Shown in pieces: positions 8,468 to 16,542 of a stretch of 64,000 nt of DNA; the first letter of the stretch is position 1; the number at the start of each line of letters is the position of its first letter. The stretch is from Clostridioides difficile CD160 (GTDB lineage: Bacteria > Bacillota > Clostridia > Peptostreptococcales > Peptostreptococcaceae): positions 1 through 64,000 of the forward strand of contig NZ_AVHW01000089.1 of NCBI RefSeq assembly GCF_000449425.2, in the 5' to 3' direction. The notes below the pieces were generated by a model, which saw nothing but the letters and a program-made list of their open reading frames with translations, did not search any database and was not told where the DNA came from. Position numbers and translations under genes: made by a program.

Positions 8468-9307
8468 TTATTTTAATATACGTATATCTATAGTTTTTCT
8501 TCCCCAGTTATAAACTGTTTTTGAGTCATTCATAAATATATCAATTTTATTTCCTTTTATTGCTCCACCACAGTCTTCTGCAGTAAATACCATATCAAAT
8601 TGAGGTATATAAACCTTAGTTCCATATGGTATAACCTTAGGGTCTACAGCTATTGTTCCCCACTTAGGCTTTGTTCCTGTAGCAGTTATACTATGACCAC
8701 TATATGCAGTTGCTACTACTCTCATATTTTTACCATTGTTACTACTACTATTACTAGATGATGATGAAGCCATTCTTCTTGAGTTTTCTCCCCTTGACGA
8801 AGCTACTTGCATCTCTACTTTTGTTCCTTTGCTTACAACCTTGTTCACAGGCTCAGCTTTAACAACCTTTTTCACAAATTCCTTTTCTACTTTCTTTCCA
8901 TTGTGATAAGTTTCTTTATATATTAATTCACTTTTTCCAGATTTTCCTTCTTCTTTAACTTCAGAGTCTCCCTTTGATAAAGAACCATCTTCAACAACTG
9001 TAACTTCAAATGGAATATCTTTAGTTTCTACAACTGTTTTTTCCTTTACATCAATTACTTCTATTTTATCTCCATTAGATAATTTTGAGTTTTCATCTAA
9101 AGTAACTATATCATTTGCATCATAACTAATGTTTTGAGATTCTAGAAGGTCTCCTACATTAGAACTAAATGTTGATATAGTTCTTTCTTCTCCCTTTACT
9201 ACTAATGTTACTTGTTTATTAAGTGCAGAGTACCCCGATAATATCCCAACTGATAAAACAACCGCCATCACCGAGACTTTAGCATTACTCAATTTTTTAA
9301 AATTCAT
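8468..9307 (-). CDS. G5/3D-domain secreted cell-wall protein (YabE/Rpf-like)
   Basis: 279 residues. An N-terminal signal/anchor (AKVSVMAVVLSVGILSGYSA) is followed by a DUF348 ubiquitin-like repeat (VTLVVKGEERTISTFSSNVGDLLESQNI), a G5-type segment (about 85-165, KTVVETKDIPFEVTVVEDGSL), a Ser/Asn linker and a C-terminal 3D domain. The 3D domain carries AYSGHSITATGTKPKWGTIAVDP and VFTAEDCGGAIKGNKIDIF, with the three conserved Asp that give the name. The architecture is that of B. subtilis YabE/YocH-type muralytic proteins, so a peptidoglycan-cleaving role outside the cell is likely. It is a single gene with a near-consensus promoter. Confidence 0.88.
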   Translation of the reverse strand: MNFKKLSNAKVSVMAVVLSVGILSGYSALNKQVTLVVKGEERTISTFSSNVGDLLESQNISYDANDIVTLDENSKLSNGDKIEVIDVKEKTVVETKDIPFEVTVVEDGSLSKGDSEVKEEGKSGKSELIYKETYHNGKKVEKEFVKKVVKAEPVNKVVSKGTKVEMQVASSRGENSRRMASSSSSNSSSNNGKNMRVVATAYSGHSITATGTKPKWGTIAVDPKVIPYGTKVYIPQFDMVFTAEDCGGAIKGNKIDIFMNDSKTVYNWGRKTIDIRILK

Positions 9308-9406
9308 ATAAACTTTCCTCCCTCAAATTTTTTACACTATATATTTTGCTTCGTAAAATTCTGCTTTGTAAATTTCTTTTTTTGTTTGTGTTTTTTGTGT
9401 AACTAA

Positions 9407-9443
9407 ATTGTAACTATTTTTTCAAGAGTTGTCAACTTGACAA
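9407..9443 (-). promoter_or_regulatory. near-consensus promoter with palindromic -35 region for the 3D-domain gene
   Basis: Minus strand TTGACA (9430-9435), 17-base spacer, TACAAT (9407-9412); the start would fall about 90 bases before the ATG. The -35 box lies inside a perfect palindrome, TTGTCAA-C-TTGACAA (9429-9443), which could be an operator or simply a mirrored -35. Confidence 0.65.
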
Positions 9444-9555
9444 AAAAATAGAAATATGCATATATAGTATTTTCAACTATTCACACATATTTCTATTAGT
9501 TACAACAATGTCATTGTTTATTGTTGTTTTGTTATCATTTTGTTACCTTTTAATC

Positions 9556-10230
9556 TTATATATTTTCTATTTGCCAATTAATAGGTTCTTTTCCTAATTT
9601 TTCTAGAATTTCATTTATCTTAGAGAAGTGTTTACATCCAAAAAAACCTTTACTTGCTGATAATGGGCTTGGATGAGGTGCTTCTAAAATATAATGCTTA
9701 CTTGTATCAATCAACTCTACTTTTTTACGTGCATTACTTCCCCATAATACGAAAATAACTGGGTCTTCACGTTCACTTAAAATAGAGATTACTCTATCCG
9801 TGAAAATTTCCCACCCTTTATTTTTATGAGAATTAGCTTCATGTGCTCTAACAGTAAGAGCAGTATTTAAAAGTAACACTCCTTGGTCTGCCCAAGGCAT
9901 CAAATATCCATTGTTAGGTATAAAACATCCTAAATCTTCTTTTAATTCTTTATACATATTTAATAAAGATGGTGGAGTTTTCACTTGTGGTTGAACTGAA
10001 AAAGCTAAACCATGAGCTTGATTATCTCCATGATAGGGGTCTTGTCCAAGTATCAAAACTTTTGTATCTTTATATGAAGTATGTTTCAAAGCTTCATATA
10101 TATTATGCATATTGGGGAATATTTGACGTGTCTTATATTCTTCTATAAGAAATTTTCTTAAATTTAAATAGTAATCTTTTTCAAATTCTTCTTTCAATAA
10201 TTCATTCCAATCATTTTCTAAGTTAACCAT
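9556..10230 (-). CDS. ung: uracil-DNA glycosylase, family 1
   Basis: 224 residues, the normal Ung length. The catalytic water-activating motif GQDPYHG ([21 protein letters not shown]), the uracil pocket [22 protein letters not shown] and the DNA-intercalating HPSPLSA loop are all present. The enzyme excises uracil from DNA to start base-excision repair. The ATG at 10230 ([12 protein letters not shown]) is preferred over the in-frame TTG at 10242, since GGTGAT sits about 5 bases upstream. It is 35 bases from the NusG-II gene on the same strand, so the two may be co-transcribed. Confidence 0.97.
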   Translation of the reverse strand: MVNLENDWNELLKEEFEKDYYLNLRKFLIEEYKTRQIFPNMHNIYEALKHTSYKDTKVLILGQDPYHGDNQAHGLAFSVQPQVKTPPSLLNMYKELKEDLGCFIPNNGYLMPWADQGVLLLNTALTVRAHEANSHKNKGWEIFTDRVISILSEREDPVIFVLWGSNARKKVELIDTSKHYILEAPHPSPLSASKGFFGCKHFSKINEILEKLGKEPINWQIENI

Positions 10231-10265
10231 AATTATCACCAATTCCTTTCAATTATTTTATTATT

Positions 10266-10637
10266 TTATTTAGAAATTATATCTTCTTGATTATCGTCCT
10301 TTTCATTTGTATTTATTTTTATACTAACTCTATTAGGTATACAAACTATACTTTGACTTGGTTTATTTATAAAACCAGTATGTACACAAACCTTATCAGG
10401 ACATGAGGCATCTACTATTTCTACCCCTTTATCATGAATCTTGACTATATTATACCCCCCTCTATTCTCTATTTTAAATTCTTCTCTGGCATCTATTGGA
10501 ACAGTCTTATACAATTTATTATCTACATAAATCTCAATACTTCCAGCATTTTTAGAATTTATAACATTTATTATCCCATAACATGCTGTAATAACAACTA
10601 AAATGCCTAAAATAAGAAGAATGTCTTTTTTCTTCAT
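10266..10637 (-). CDS. NusG domain II-containing membrane-anchored protein
   Basis: Codes for 123 residues. One N-terminal membrane helix (DILLILGILVVITACYGII) is followed by an extracytoplasmic NusG_II (KOW-like) domain: GSIEIYVDNKLYKTVPID, GYNIVKIHDKGVEIVDASCPDKVCVHTG. The conserved CPDKVCV pair of cysteines is typical. This family is often found next to ApbE flavinyltransferases or Rnf genes, and here apbE is divergently transcribed from the same short intergenic region. The function is not established; a role with flavinylated membrane redox proteins is inferred from the association. Confidence 0.85.
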   Translation of the reverse strand: MKKKDILLILGILVVITACYGIINVINSKNAGSIEIYVDNKLYKTVPIDAREEFKIENRGGYNIVKIHDKGVEIVDASCPDKVCVHTGFINKPSQSIVCIPNRVSIKINTNEKDDNQEDIISK

Positions 10638-10643
10638 TTTTTG

Positions 10644-10696
10644 TCCTCCTATGAAATTATGTTATAATAAAATAATAACACAATTTCATAGGAGGA
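10644..10696. promoter_or_regulatory. divergent promoter with mirror-image leaders carrying both ribosome sites
   Basis: A perfect 15-base inverted repeat, tcctcctatgaaatt at 10644-10658 and aatttcataggagga at 10682-10696, flanks 23 AT-rich bases. Each arm contains the AGGAGGA ribosome site of the gene on its side (NusG-II left, apbE right). The centre holds TATAAT at 10663-10668 for the apbE direction and TATTAT-like boxes for the other. Confidence 0.7.
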
Positions 10697-10703
10697 ATAT
10701 ACC

Positions 10704-11759
10704 ATGAATAAGAAAAAAATCACATTTATTTTTGTGATATTGATTTTAGCATTAATTTTATTTTCATTTTTTAGGAGTTCAAGCCAGAATACTAAATATA
10801 GTAAAACTAGCTATTACCTTGGTACAGTAAATGAAGTTACTGTATTTAATATAAAAGAATCCAAAAGTGATAAAATCTTAAATGAATGTGATTCAATTTT
10901 AAGATATATTGACAATAAAATGAGTACTCATATACCAGGAAGTGATGTTTCTAAGATAAATGATAATGCTGGAAAGAGTTTTGTCAAAGTTTCAGATGAT
11001 ACGTTTTTCGTTGTAAAAGAGGCAATCCAATATTCTAAATTATCAAGTGGGTATTTTGATATAACAGTTGGTCCAATATCAAACTTGTGGGCAATTGGAA
11101 CAGATAAAGCCAAAGTACCAAGTGATTCTGAGATAAAAGAGCTTTTGCCTCTAATTGATTATAAGAATATTATATTGGATGAAAAAAATAAATCTATAAA
11201 ATTGACCAAAGAAAATATGAAAATTGATTTAGGTGCAATAGCTAAAGGATATGCTGCTGATAAAATTGTGGCCTATCTAAAATCAGAAGGTATACAAAAA
11301 GGTTTAGTAAATTTAGGAGGTAATATATTTACCTTAGAAAATGGTAAAAATGATAAACCTTTTAAAATAGGTATTCAAGACCCAACTAGTAAAAATGGAG
11401 AATCTATAGGAAATATAGAAACCACAAATAAATCTGTTGTTACATCTGGAATTTATGAAAGATTTATAGAAAAGGATGGCAAAATATATCACCACATGCT
11501 AAATCCGTTTACAGGGTATCCTTTTGAAAATGGCTTAAGTAGTGTAACAATAATATCTGATAAATCTATTAATTGTGATGCTTTATCTACTTCTACCTTT
11601 GGACTTGGACTTGAAAAGGGTATGGATTTAATTAATAGTATTGATAATGTAGATGCTATATTTATAACTAAAGATAAAAAAGTATACTTAACTAGTGGTA
11701 TAAAAGATAATTTTAAACTTACTGACAAAGCCTTTTCTATTAAAAAACTAAATAAATAG
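10704..11759 (+). CDS. apbE: FAD:protein FMN transferase (ApbE family)
   Basis: 351 residues with an N-terminal signal/anchor helix (ITFIFVILILALILFSFF). No cysteine lipobox is visible, so it may stay membrane-anchored. ApbE hallmarks follow: MSTHIPGSDVSKINDNAG, YFDITVGPISNLWAIG, KIDLGAIAKGYAADKI (about 175-190), LVNLGGNIF and the C-terminal CDALSTSTFGLG, matching the metal-binding D-A-(L/T)-(S/A)-T block. ApbE covalently attaches FMN to Thr/Ser of extracytoplasmic redox subunits such as RnfG, using FAD and Mg2+. The ATG follows GGAGGA by 7 bases and the gene ends at its own terminator. Confidence 0.93.
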   Translation: MNKKKITFIFVILILALILFSFFRSSSQNTKYSKTSYYLGTVNEVTVFNIKESKSDKILNECDSILRYIDNKMSTHIPGSDVSKINDNAGKSFVKVSDDTFFVVKEAIQYSKLSSGYFDITVGPISNLWAIGTDKAKVPSDSEIKELLPLIDYKNIILDEKNKSIKLTKENMKIDLGAIAKGYAADKIVAYLKSEGIQKGLVNLGGNIFTLENGKNDKPFKIGIQDPTSKNGESIGNIETTNKSVVTSGIYERFIEKDGKIYHHMLNPFTGYPFENGLSSVTIISDKSINCDALSTSTFGLGLEKGMDLINSIDNVDAIFITKDKKVYLTSGIKDNFKLTDKAFSIKKLNK

Positions 11760-11834
11760 TAAAATTCGATAAACTATGTTATAAGAAATAAATCATACTG
11801 ACAACAATAAAATTTAAGAATTTGACAGCAATAA

Positions 11835-11865
11835 AAAAGCACCTTATTATATTCAAGGTGCTTTT
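11835..11865 (+). terminator. terminator of apbE
   Basis: AAAAGCACCTT / AAGGTGCTTTT with a 9-base loop. The rest of 11760-12005 shows nothing else I can support. Confidence 0.85.
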
Positions 11866-12005
11866 CATAACATTCTATTAGTTTTTACAAATAATTTATA
11901 TTTTACTCTATAAAGCTTTCTTTATCATATTTTCAAATACATAATCACTCAAATAATATTATACTTATTGAAACAAAACTTATTTCCTTATTTTTTAAAA
12001 TTATT

Positions 12006-13184
12006 TTATAAAGACTTTAAAAATAACTCCATTCTATTTAAAGCTTCAATTACATTTTCTTTTTGAGTTCCTAAGTTTATTCTAACATAATTCTCACCAT
12101 CTTTTACAAAATGGCTCCCATCCTCCAACAATACTCCTGTATCAACAGCCAACTTATCTGTAAATTCACTTGCACTTATACCTAATCCACTTATATCCAT
12201 CCAAGCTAAATAAGATGATTCCATCTTCATCAATTTAATATTATTATGTTTATCTACCCAAGTTTCTAAAAGTTCATAATTTGATTTTATATATTCATTT
12301 ACACCATTTAACCACTCACGACATTCATTATAAGCAGTTATCAACCCTATAATTCCAAACACATTTGGAGAAGTTATAGAGTTTTGTTTTAGTTTATCTC
12401 TGAATCTCTCTCTTATATCCTTGTTTATAACGATTGAGTAAGAAGTCTTTAACCCTCCAAGATTGAACCCTTTATTTGGTGATGTCAATAGAATAACATT
12501 TTCTAAAAGCTCTTTTTCAAGTTTAAGTATTGAGTTAAACTCACCATAATGAATATGTTCTGCATGTACTTCATCTGCAATCAAAATAACATTATTTTCT
12601 TTACATATAGTTGCTACTTTTGTCATTTCTTCAATTGACCATATTCTTCCAGATGGATTATGTGGTGTACAAAACATCATTAATTTAGGTTTATTTTCTT
12701 TAATTTGAGCTTCTAATTTATCAAAGTTTATATAATATCTATCATCTATAATATCTAATGTATTACAAACTATATTTACACCTTGTTTTTTAGCTGATGA
12801 TTCAAAAGGGTCATAAACTGGTGTATTTAATATTATACTATCCCCCTTTTGACAAAAAGCTTGTACTACATAGTGAAGTGTTGATACAGTTCCATAAGTC
12901 AATGTAATCCATTCCCTTTCTACATTTACTTTATGCATATCATTTTGCCATCTGATAACTGAATCATAAAATTCATCATAGCAGTATGTATATCCAAATA
13001 CACCTCTTTTTACAGCTTCAATAAATTTGTTTTCTATTTCTGTTGGTATTTTAAAGTCCATATCAGCAATCCACATTGGTACAAAATCTTCTCTAACATC
13101 TCCAAACTTATCTCTTATAATATTTAAATCCCATTTTCTACACTTTTCACTTACTCTATCTGGTCTATCATCAAAATTATACAT
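12006..13184 (-). CDS. MalY/PatB-family PLP-dependent cystathionine beta-lyase or aminotransferase
   Basis: 392 residues of a fold-type I PLP enzyme. It starts with FDDRPDRVSEKCRKWD and continues with FVPMWIADMDFKIP, the MalY/PatB signature. HNPSGRIW, LIADEVHAEHIHYG and the PLP lysine in TSPNKGFNLGGLKTSY are visible. The family cleaves C-S bonds of cystathionine and cysteine (producing H2S) or acts as an aminotransferase. E. coli MalY is linked to a PTS gene (malX), and here a PTS cluster lies two genes away. It is 62 bases downstream of the M24 peptidase gene on the same strand. Confidence 0.88.
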   Translation of the reverse strand: MYNFDDRPDRVSEKCRKWDLNIIRDKFGDVREDFVPMWIADMDFKIPTEIENKFIEAVKRGVFGYTYCYDEFYDSVIRWQNDMHKVNVEREWITLTYGTVSTLHYVVQAFCQKGDSIILNTPVYDPFESSAKKQGVNIVCNTLDIIDDRYYINFDKLEAQIKENKPKLMMFCTPHNPSGRIWSIEEMTKVATICKENNVILIADEVHAEHIHYGEFNSILKLEKELLENVILLTSPNKGFNLGGLKTSYSIVINKDIRERFRDKLKQNSITSPNVFGIIGLITAYNECREWLNGVNEYIKSNYELLETWVDKHNNIKLMKMESSYLAWMDISGLGISASEFTDKLAVDTGVLLEDGSHFVKDGENYVRINLGTQKENVIEALNRMELFLKSL

Positions 13185-13246
13185 TTAAATTTACCTCTTC
13201 TTTTCTAATTATCTTACTTATTATAAAATATTTATCTAATTCATTT

Positions 13247-14311
13247 TTAATTTACAACAATTAAATCTTTAGTAGATGTAGTCAATCTCACACAACCATC
13301 TTGCGTTATAAGTACATCATCTTCTATTCTTACTCCTCCAAGATTTGGTACATATATACCTGGCTCTATAGTTACAATCATACCTTCTTTTAATACTTCA
13401 TTTGATTCAGGAGATAATGCAGGATATTCATGAACCATGATACCTACACCATGACCTAAATTATGACCAAAATTATCAGCATATCCATATGAGCTAATTA
13501 TATCTCTTGCAATTTTATCTATATCGCCAGTAGTCATGCCTGGTTTTAAAACCTTTATACACTCTTCATTGGCTTCTTCTACTATATTATATATTTCTTC
13601 TAACTTTTTGTTTATAGTACCCATACAAATAGTTCTAGTAATATCTGAACAATAATTATTGTATTTAGCACCAAAATCAAAAGTCACAAAATCACCATAC
13701 TCTATAATTTTTTCACTGGCTTTTCCATGAGGTAATGCTCCTCTCAATCCAGATGCCACTATCGTATCAAAAGACTCTTTTTGACCACCCAACTCTTTTA
13801 TAAATCTAACAATTTCATTTTCAACTTGCTTTTCAGTCATACCAACTTTTATAAAGTCAATTATATGATAAAATGTAGCATCCACTATTTCACAAGCTTT
13901 TTTTATATATTTTATTTCATCTTCATCTTTTTCTTTTCTTAAAGTAGATAAATCAACCGATTTTAAAGTTACACTCAACCTTTGACTCATATTCTTGTAT
14001 AAATCAAAAGATACTTCGCTACCTTCAAATCCAAGTTCTTTTATATTTTCATTTTTACAAATATCATTGACTATATCAAAATATGTTCTGTTTTTATCCA
14101 TTAAAATAACATCAAATGAATTCGATTTTCTTTTAATTTCTTCAAAGTATCTAAAGTCTACTATTATATATTGTTTCCTTTTAGTTATAAAAACATATCC
14201 TGATGAACTAAATAGATTTCCAATATAAAATTTGTTGGTAGAACTATTAATAATAATCCCATCTAAATCATATTCTTCTAGATACTTTCTTATTTTTTCT
14301 ATTTTACTCAT
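13247..14311 (-). CDS. M24-family Xaa-Pro peptidase
   Basis: Codes for 354 residues, the size of B. subtilis YqhT/PepQ-like enzymes. It has an N-terminal creatinase-like domain (1-125) and a C-terminal pita-bread domain. The dimetal ligands can be placed: FDFGAKYNNYCSDITRT (two Asp), GHNLGHGVGIMVHEYP (His), TIEPGIY (Glu) and GVRIEDDVLI (Glu). It removes or cleaves residues next to proline in peptides, in the cytoplasm. It lies downstream of the PTS terminator and probably forms a unit with the MalY-like gene. Confidence 0.92.
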   Translation of the reverse strand: MSKIEKIRKYLEEYDLDGIIINSSTNKFYIGNLFSSSGYVFITKRKQYIIVDFRYFEEIKRKSNSFDVILMDKNRTYFDIVNDICKNENIKELGFEGSEVSFDLYKNMSQRLSVTLKSVDLSTLRKEKDEDEIKYIKKACEIVDATFYHIIDFIKVGMTEKQVENEIVRFIKELGGQKESFDTIVASGLRGALPHGKASEKIIEYGDFVTFDFGAKYNNYCSDITRTICMGTINKKLEEIYNIVEEANEECIKVLKPGMTTGDIDKIARDIISSYGYADNFGHNLGHGVGIMVHEYPALSPESNEVLKEGMIVTIEPGIYVPNLGGVRIEDDVLITQDGCVRLTTSTKDLIVVN

Positions 14312-14349
14312 ATTTTTTATCCACCACCTTTAATTAATCATATAGGTAA

Positions 14350-14384
14350 GGCTGGTAATATTAATTAAAACAATATTACCAGCC
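14350..14384 (-). terminator. terminator of the PTS operon
   Basis: A perfect 13-bp stem GGCTGGTAATATT / AATATTACCAGCC with a 9-base loop, 26 bases after the EIIC stop. It partly separates the PTS genes from the downstream peptidase. Confidence 0.8.
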
Positions 14385-14410
14385 AAAGTTATCATAAATA
14401 AACTTAAATG

Positions 14411-15673
14411 TTAGTCTATATAATCCACAACAAGTTTACCCTCTTTTATTAATTTATTTCTATAGAATATATTTCCTACAGCTATGAATATAGCACCAAC
14501 TGCTATACCTATTATATACCCAAATAAATTGTCAACTAAAGGCCATGCCCATATCGCTGACTCTGGGAACCATTGGATTGCTCCTAGAACTATACCTGTA
14601 ATAGCTCCTATTACACTTCCCACTATGTTTAAAGGTATAACAAAACCTGGTCTTTCAAGTGCAAATGGTATTGCTCCCTCAGATATACCCATAAATGATA
14701 GGAATATAGAAGTTTTTCCTGCTTGATAGAATTGTCTATCATATACTCTTCTTCCTACTAATCTTTTATCCAATAAAGTTGTTAATCCTAATCCAATTGG
14801 AGGAACAACTATAGCTATTGTTCTTGCTGTTATTGGCAGTACATTCTCTGTAGTTAAACCAAGTGCAACGAATCCTGCTGCTTTATTTATTGGTCCTCCT
14901 AAGTCAAACGCTGTAGCTGCTGCTAAAGCTGTTGCATATACATATTCTCCAGCTGCTCCTGCTGCTGTTAAGAAGTTTTTCATACTTTCATTAATTAACC
15001 CACCAAATGGAGTTATTATAAATATCATTAATATCATACACGTTAATGATGCTATTAGTGGTATTAAAAATGTTGTCTTAAAAGCTAACCAGTTATGAGA
15101 AACCTTTATAGATTTATTTAACCATTTTACAAAATATCCTATTATAAATGCTATTAATATTGCACCTAAAAATCCTGATGCAACTGGAACAACTTCAGTC
15201 CACTGTCCATCCACAAATTGTGGAACACCTACAGGTTTATTAGCTATATATCCACCTATAAAACCTGCAATTAAAGCTGTTTTTCCACCTATAGAGTTTG
15301 CACAAAATGCTGCAAATAGTGGTATTGCAAATCCAAATAAAGTAAATCCGAAATTTGACATTAATTGTGCCATATTTAAAAGAGTAAGTTTAAATCCTGT
15401 AAAATCACCTGAGTTCATAGCATCAACTATACCTACAGATGGGTCAAGCCCTAATATAGCATATGGTATTAATTGAGATAAAGCTCCTATAAGTCCACCC
15501 ATTACTAATACTGGTATCATATATGATATACCTGTCATTATATGTTTACTTATTTCTTTCCATTTTCCATTTCCCTTTGATTGAGTTGGATTAGATGGAG
15601 TAGGCTTTCCTACATTATTTCCTCCTGTTGTAGAAGCACCTGAACTGTTTATAACTTTTTTCTTAATTGCCAT
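14411..15673 (-). CDS. PTS fructose-family EIIC permease
   Basis: A 420-residue integral membrane protein. About 35 hydrophilic residues (Ser/Gly/Asn-rich) are followed by HIMTGISYMIPVLVMGGLIGAL, the standard opening of fructose-type EIIC. FGFAIPLFAAFCANSIGGKTAL, FDLGGPINKAAG and SFMGISEGAIPFALERPG are family motifs. It imports a sugar that EIIB phosphorylates. Domains are encoded as three separate genes in the order EIIA-EIIB-EIIC after the regulator. The substrate is not readable: fructose, mannose-type and 2-O-mannosylglycerate permeases all share this family. GGAGG precedes the ATG. Confidence 0.93.
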   Translation of the reverse strand: MAIKKKVINSSGASTTGGNNVGKPTPSNPTQSKGNGKWKEISKHIMTGISYMIPVLVMGGLIGALSQLIPYAILGLDPSVGIVDAMNSGDFTGFKLTLLNMAQLMSNFGFTLFGFAIPLFAAFCANSIGGKTALIAGFIGGYIANKPVGVPQFVDGQWTEVVPVASGFLGAILIAFIIGYFVKWLNKSIKVSHNWLAFKTTFLIPLIASLTCMILMIFIITPFGGLINESMKNFLTAAGAAGEYVYATALAAATAFDLGGPINKAAGFVALGLTTENVLPITARTIAIVVPPIGLGLTTLLDKRLVGRRVYDRQFYQAGKTSIFLSFMGISEGAIPFALERPGFVIPLNIVGSVIGAITGIVLGAIQWFPESAIWAWPLVDNLFGYIIGIAVGAIFIAVGNIFYRNKLIKEGKLVVDYID

Positions 15674-15696
15674 TCTATTTCCTCCACAAAAATTTA

Positions 15697-16014
15697 TTAT
15701 ATTCCTAAATCTTCTTCTATTTCTTTTATAACGCCTTCTGAATTTTTTATAGCTTCTTGTAACTCAACTTCATAAACTTCACAACCATCAAATCTTTCCA
15801 TACCTTCTGGTGTTATTGCTACTGCATGTATTATCATAGTTGCCCCTAATATATCATCTCTTGTTAACTCATTTTGTACACCATCTGCACCTTGAGTTTC
15901 AACTTTAGCTTCATAACCTAGTGCCTTTGCAGCTTGCTCTATTGCCTCTGCTGCCATGAAAGTGTGAGCTAGTCCCATTGGACAAGCACATAATGCTACC
16001 AATTTTTTATTCAT
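15697..16014 (-). CDS. PTS fructose-family EIIB phosphocarrier
   Basis: 105 residues. The phosphorylated cysteine is Cys11 in the motif CACPMGLAHTFMAAEAIEQA, matching the CPTGIAHT consensus of fructose EIIB with Met for Thr. KVETQGADGVQNELT is also conserved. It accepts phosphate from EIIA and passes it to the incoming sugar. It is encoded 23 bases upstream of EIIC and 58 bases after EIIA. Confidence 0.95.
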   Translation of the reverse strand: MNKKLVALCACPMGLAHTFMAAEAIEQAAKALGYEAKVETQGADGVQNELTRDDILGATMIIHAVAITPEGMERFDGCEVYEVELQEAIKNSEGVIKEIEEDLGI

Positions 16015-16072
16015 TTTAAATTCCTCCTATTTTTTAATTAATTATTTGTTTTATTTTAGCCTTAGCGTTTAA

Positions 16073-16528
16073 TTATAAACCTAAAGCTTCATTTATTAAG
16101 TTAGATATTTCTTCAACATTATTGCTCTTTAAAAGAGAATCTTTAAAGTCTTTATTTATCAATTTTCTTGAAAGAGATGATAATAATTTAAGATGAATAT
16201 TTTCTTTACTTTTTCCTGGCATAAGTAAGCTTATTGCCAATTTAACCTTATCTTCACCTTCATTCCAAACAACATCATCAGTAAATTTCAATACTACTAC
16301 TGCTGGATTTTCAATCGCATCATTTTTAGTATGAGGTATTGCGATAGATTCACCTAAATTTGTAGTAAATTGTTCTTCTCTAGCCATTAAACCTTCATAT
16401 ACTAAATTTTCGTCTTCTGTTAAGTTTAATTCTTTAGCTTTTTTTGCTATAAATTTTAAAACCTCAACCTTAGACTTAGTATCAACATTTAAAAATACAT
16501 ATTCTGTGTTAAATATGTTTGTTTCCAT
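16073..16528 (-). CDS. PTS fructose-family EIIA phosphocarrier
   Basis: 151 residues of the EIIA-Ntr/fructose fold. The phospho-acceptor is His66 in LGESIAIPHTKND, preceded by EEQFTTNLG. VNDVV-like (TDDVVWNEGEDKVKLAISLLMPGKSKENH) and the C-terminal LSSLSRKLINKDFKDSLL complete the fold. It receives phosphate from HPr. It is encoded 14 bases after the regulator gene, which ends in a related EIIA domain. Confidence 0.94.
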   Translation of the reverse strand: METNIFNTEYVFLNVDTKSKVEVLKFIAKKAKELNLTEDENLVYEGLMAREEQFTTNLGESIAIPHTKNDAIENPAVVVLKFTDDVVWNEGEDKVKLAISLLMPGKSKENIHLKLLSSLSRKLINKDFKDSLLKSNNVEEISNLINEALGL

Positions 16529-16542
16529 TATTAATTTCCTCC

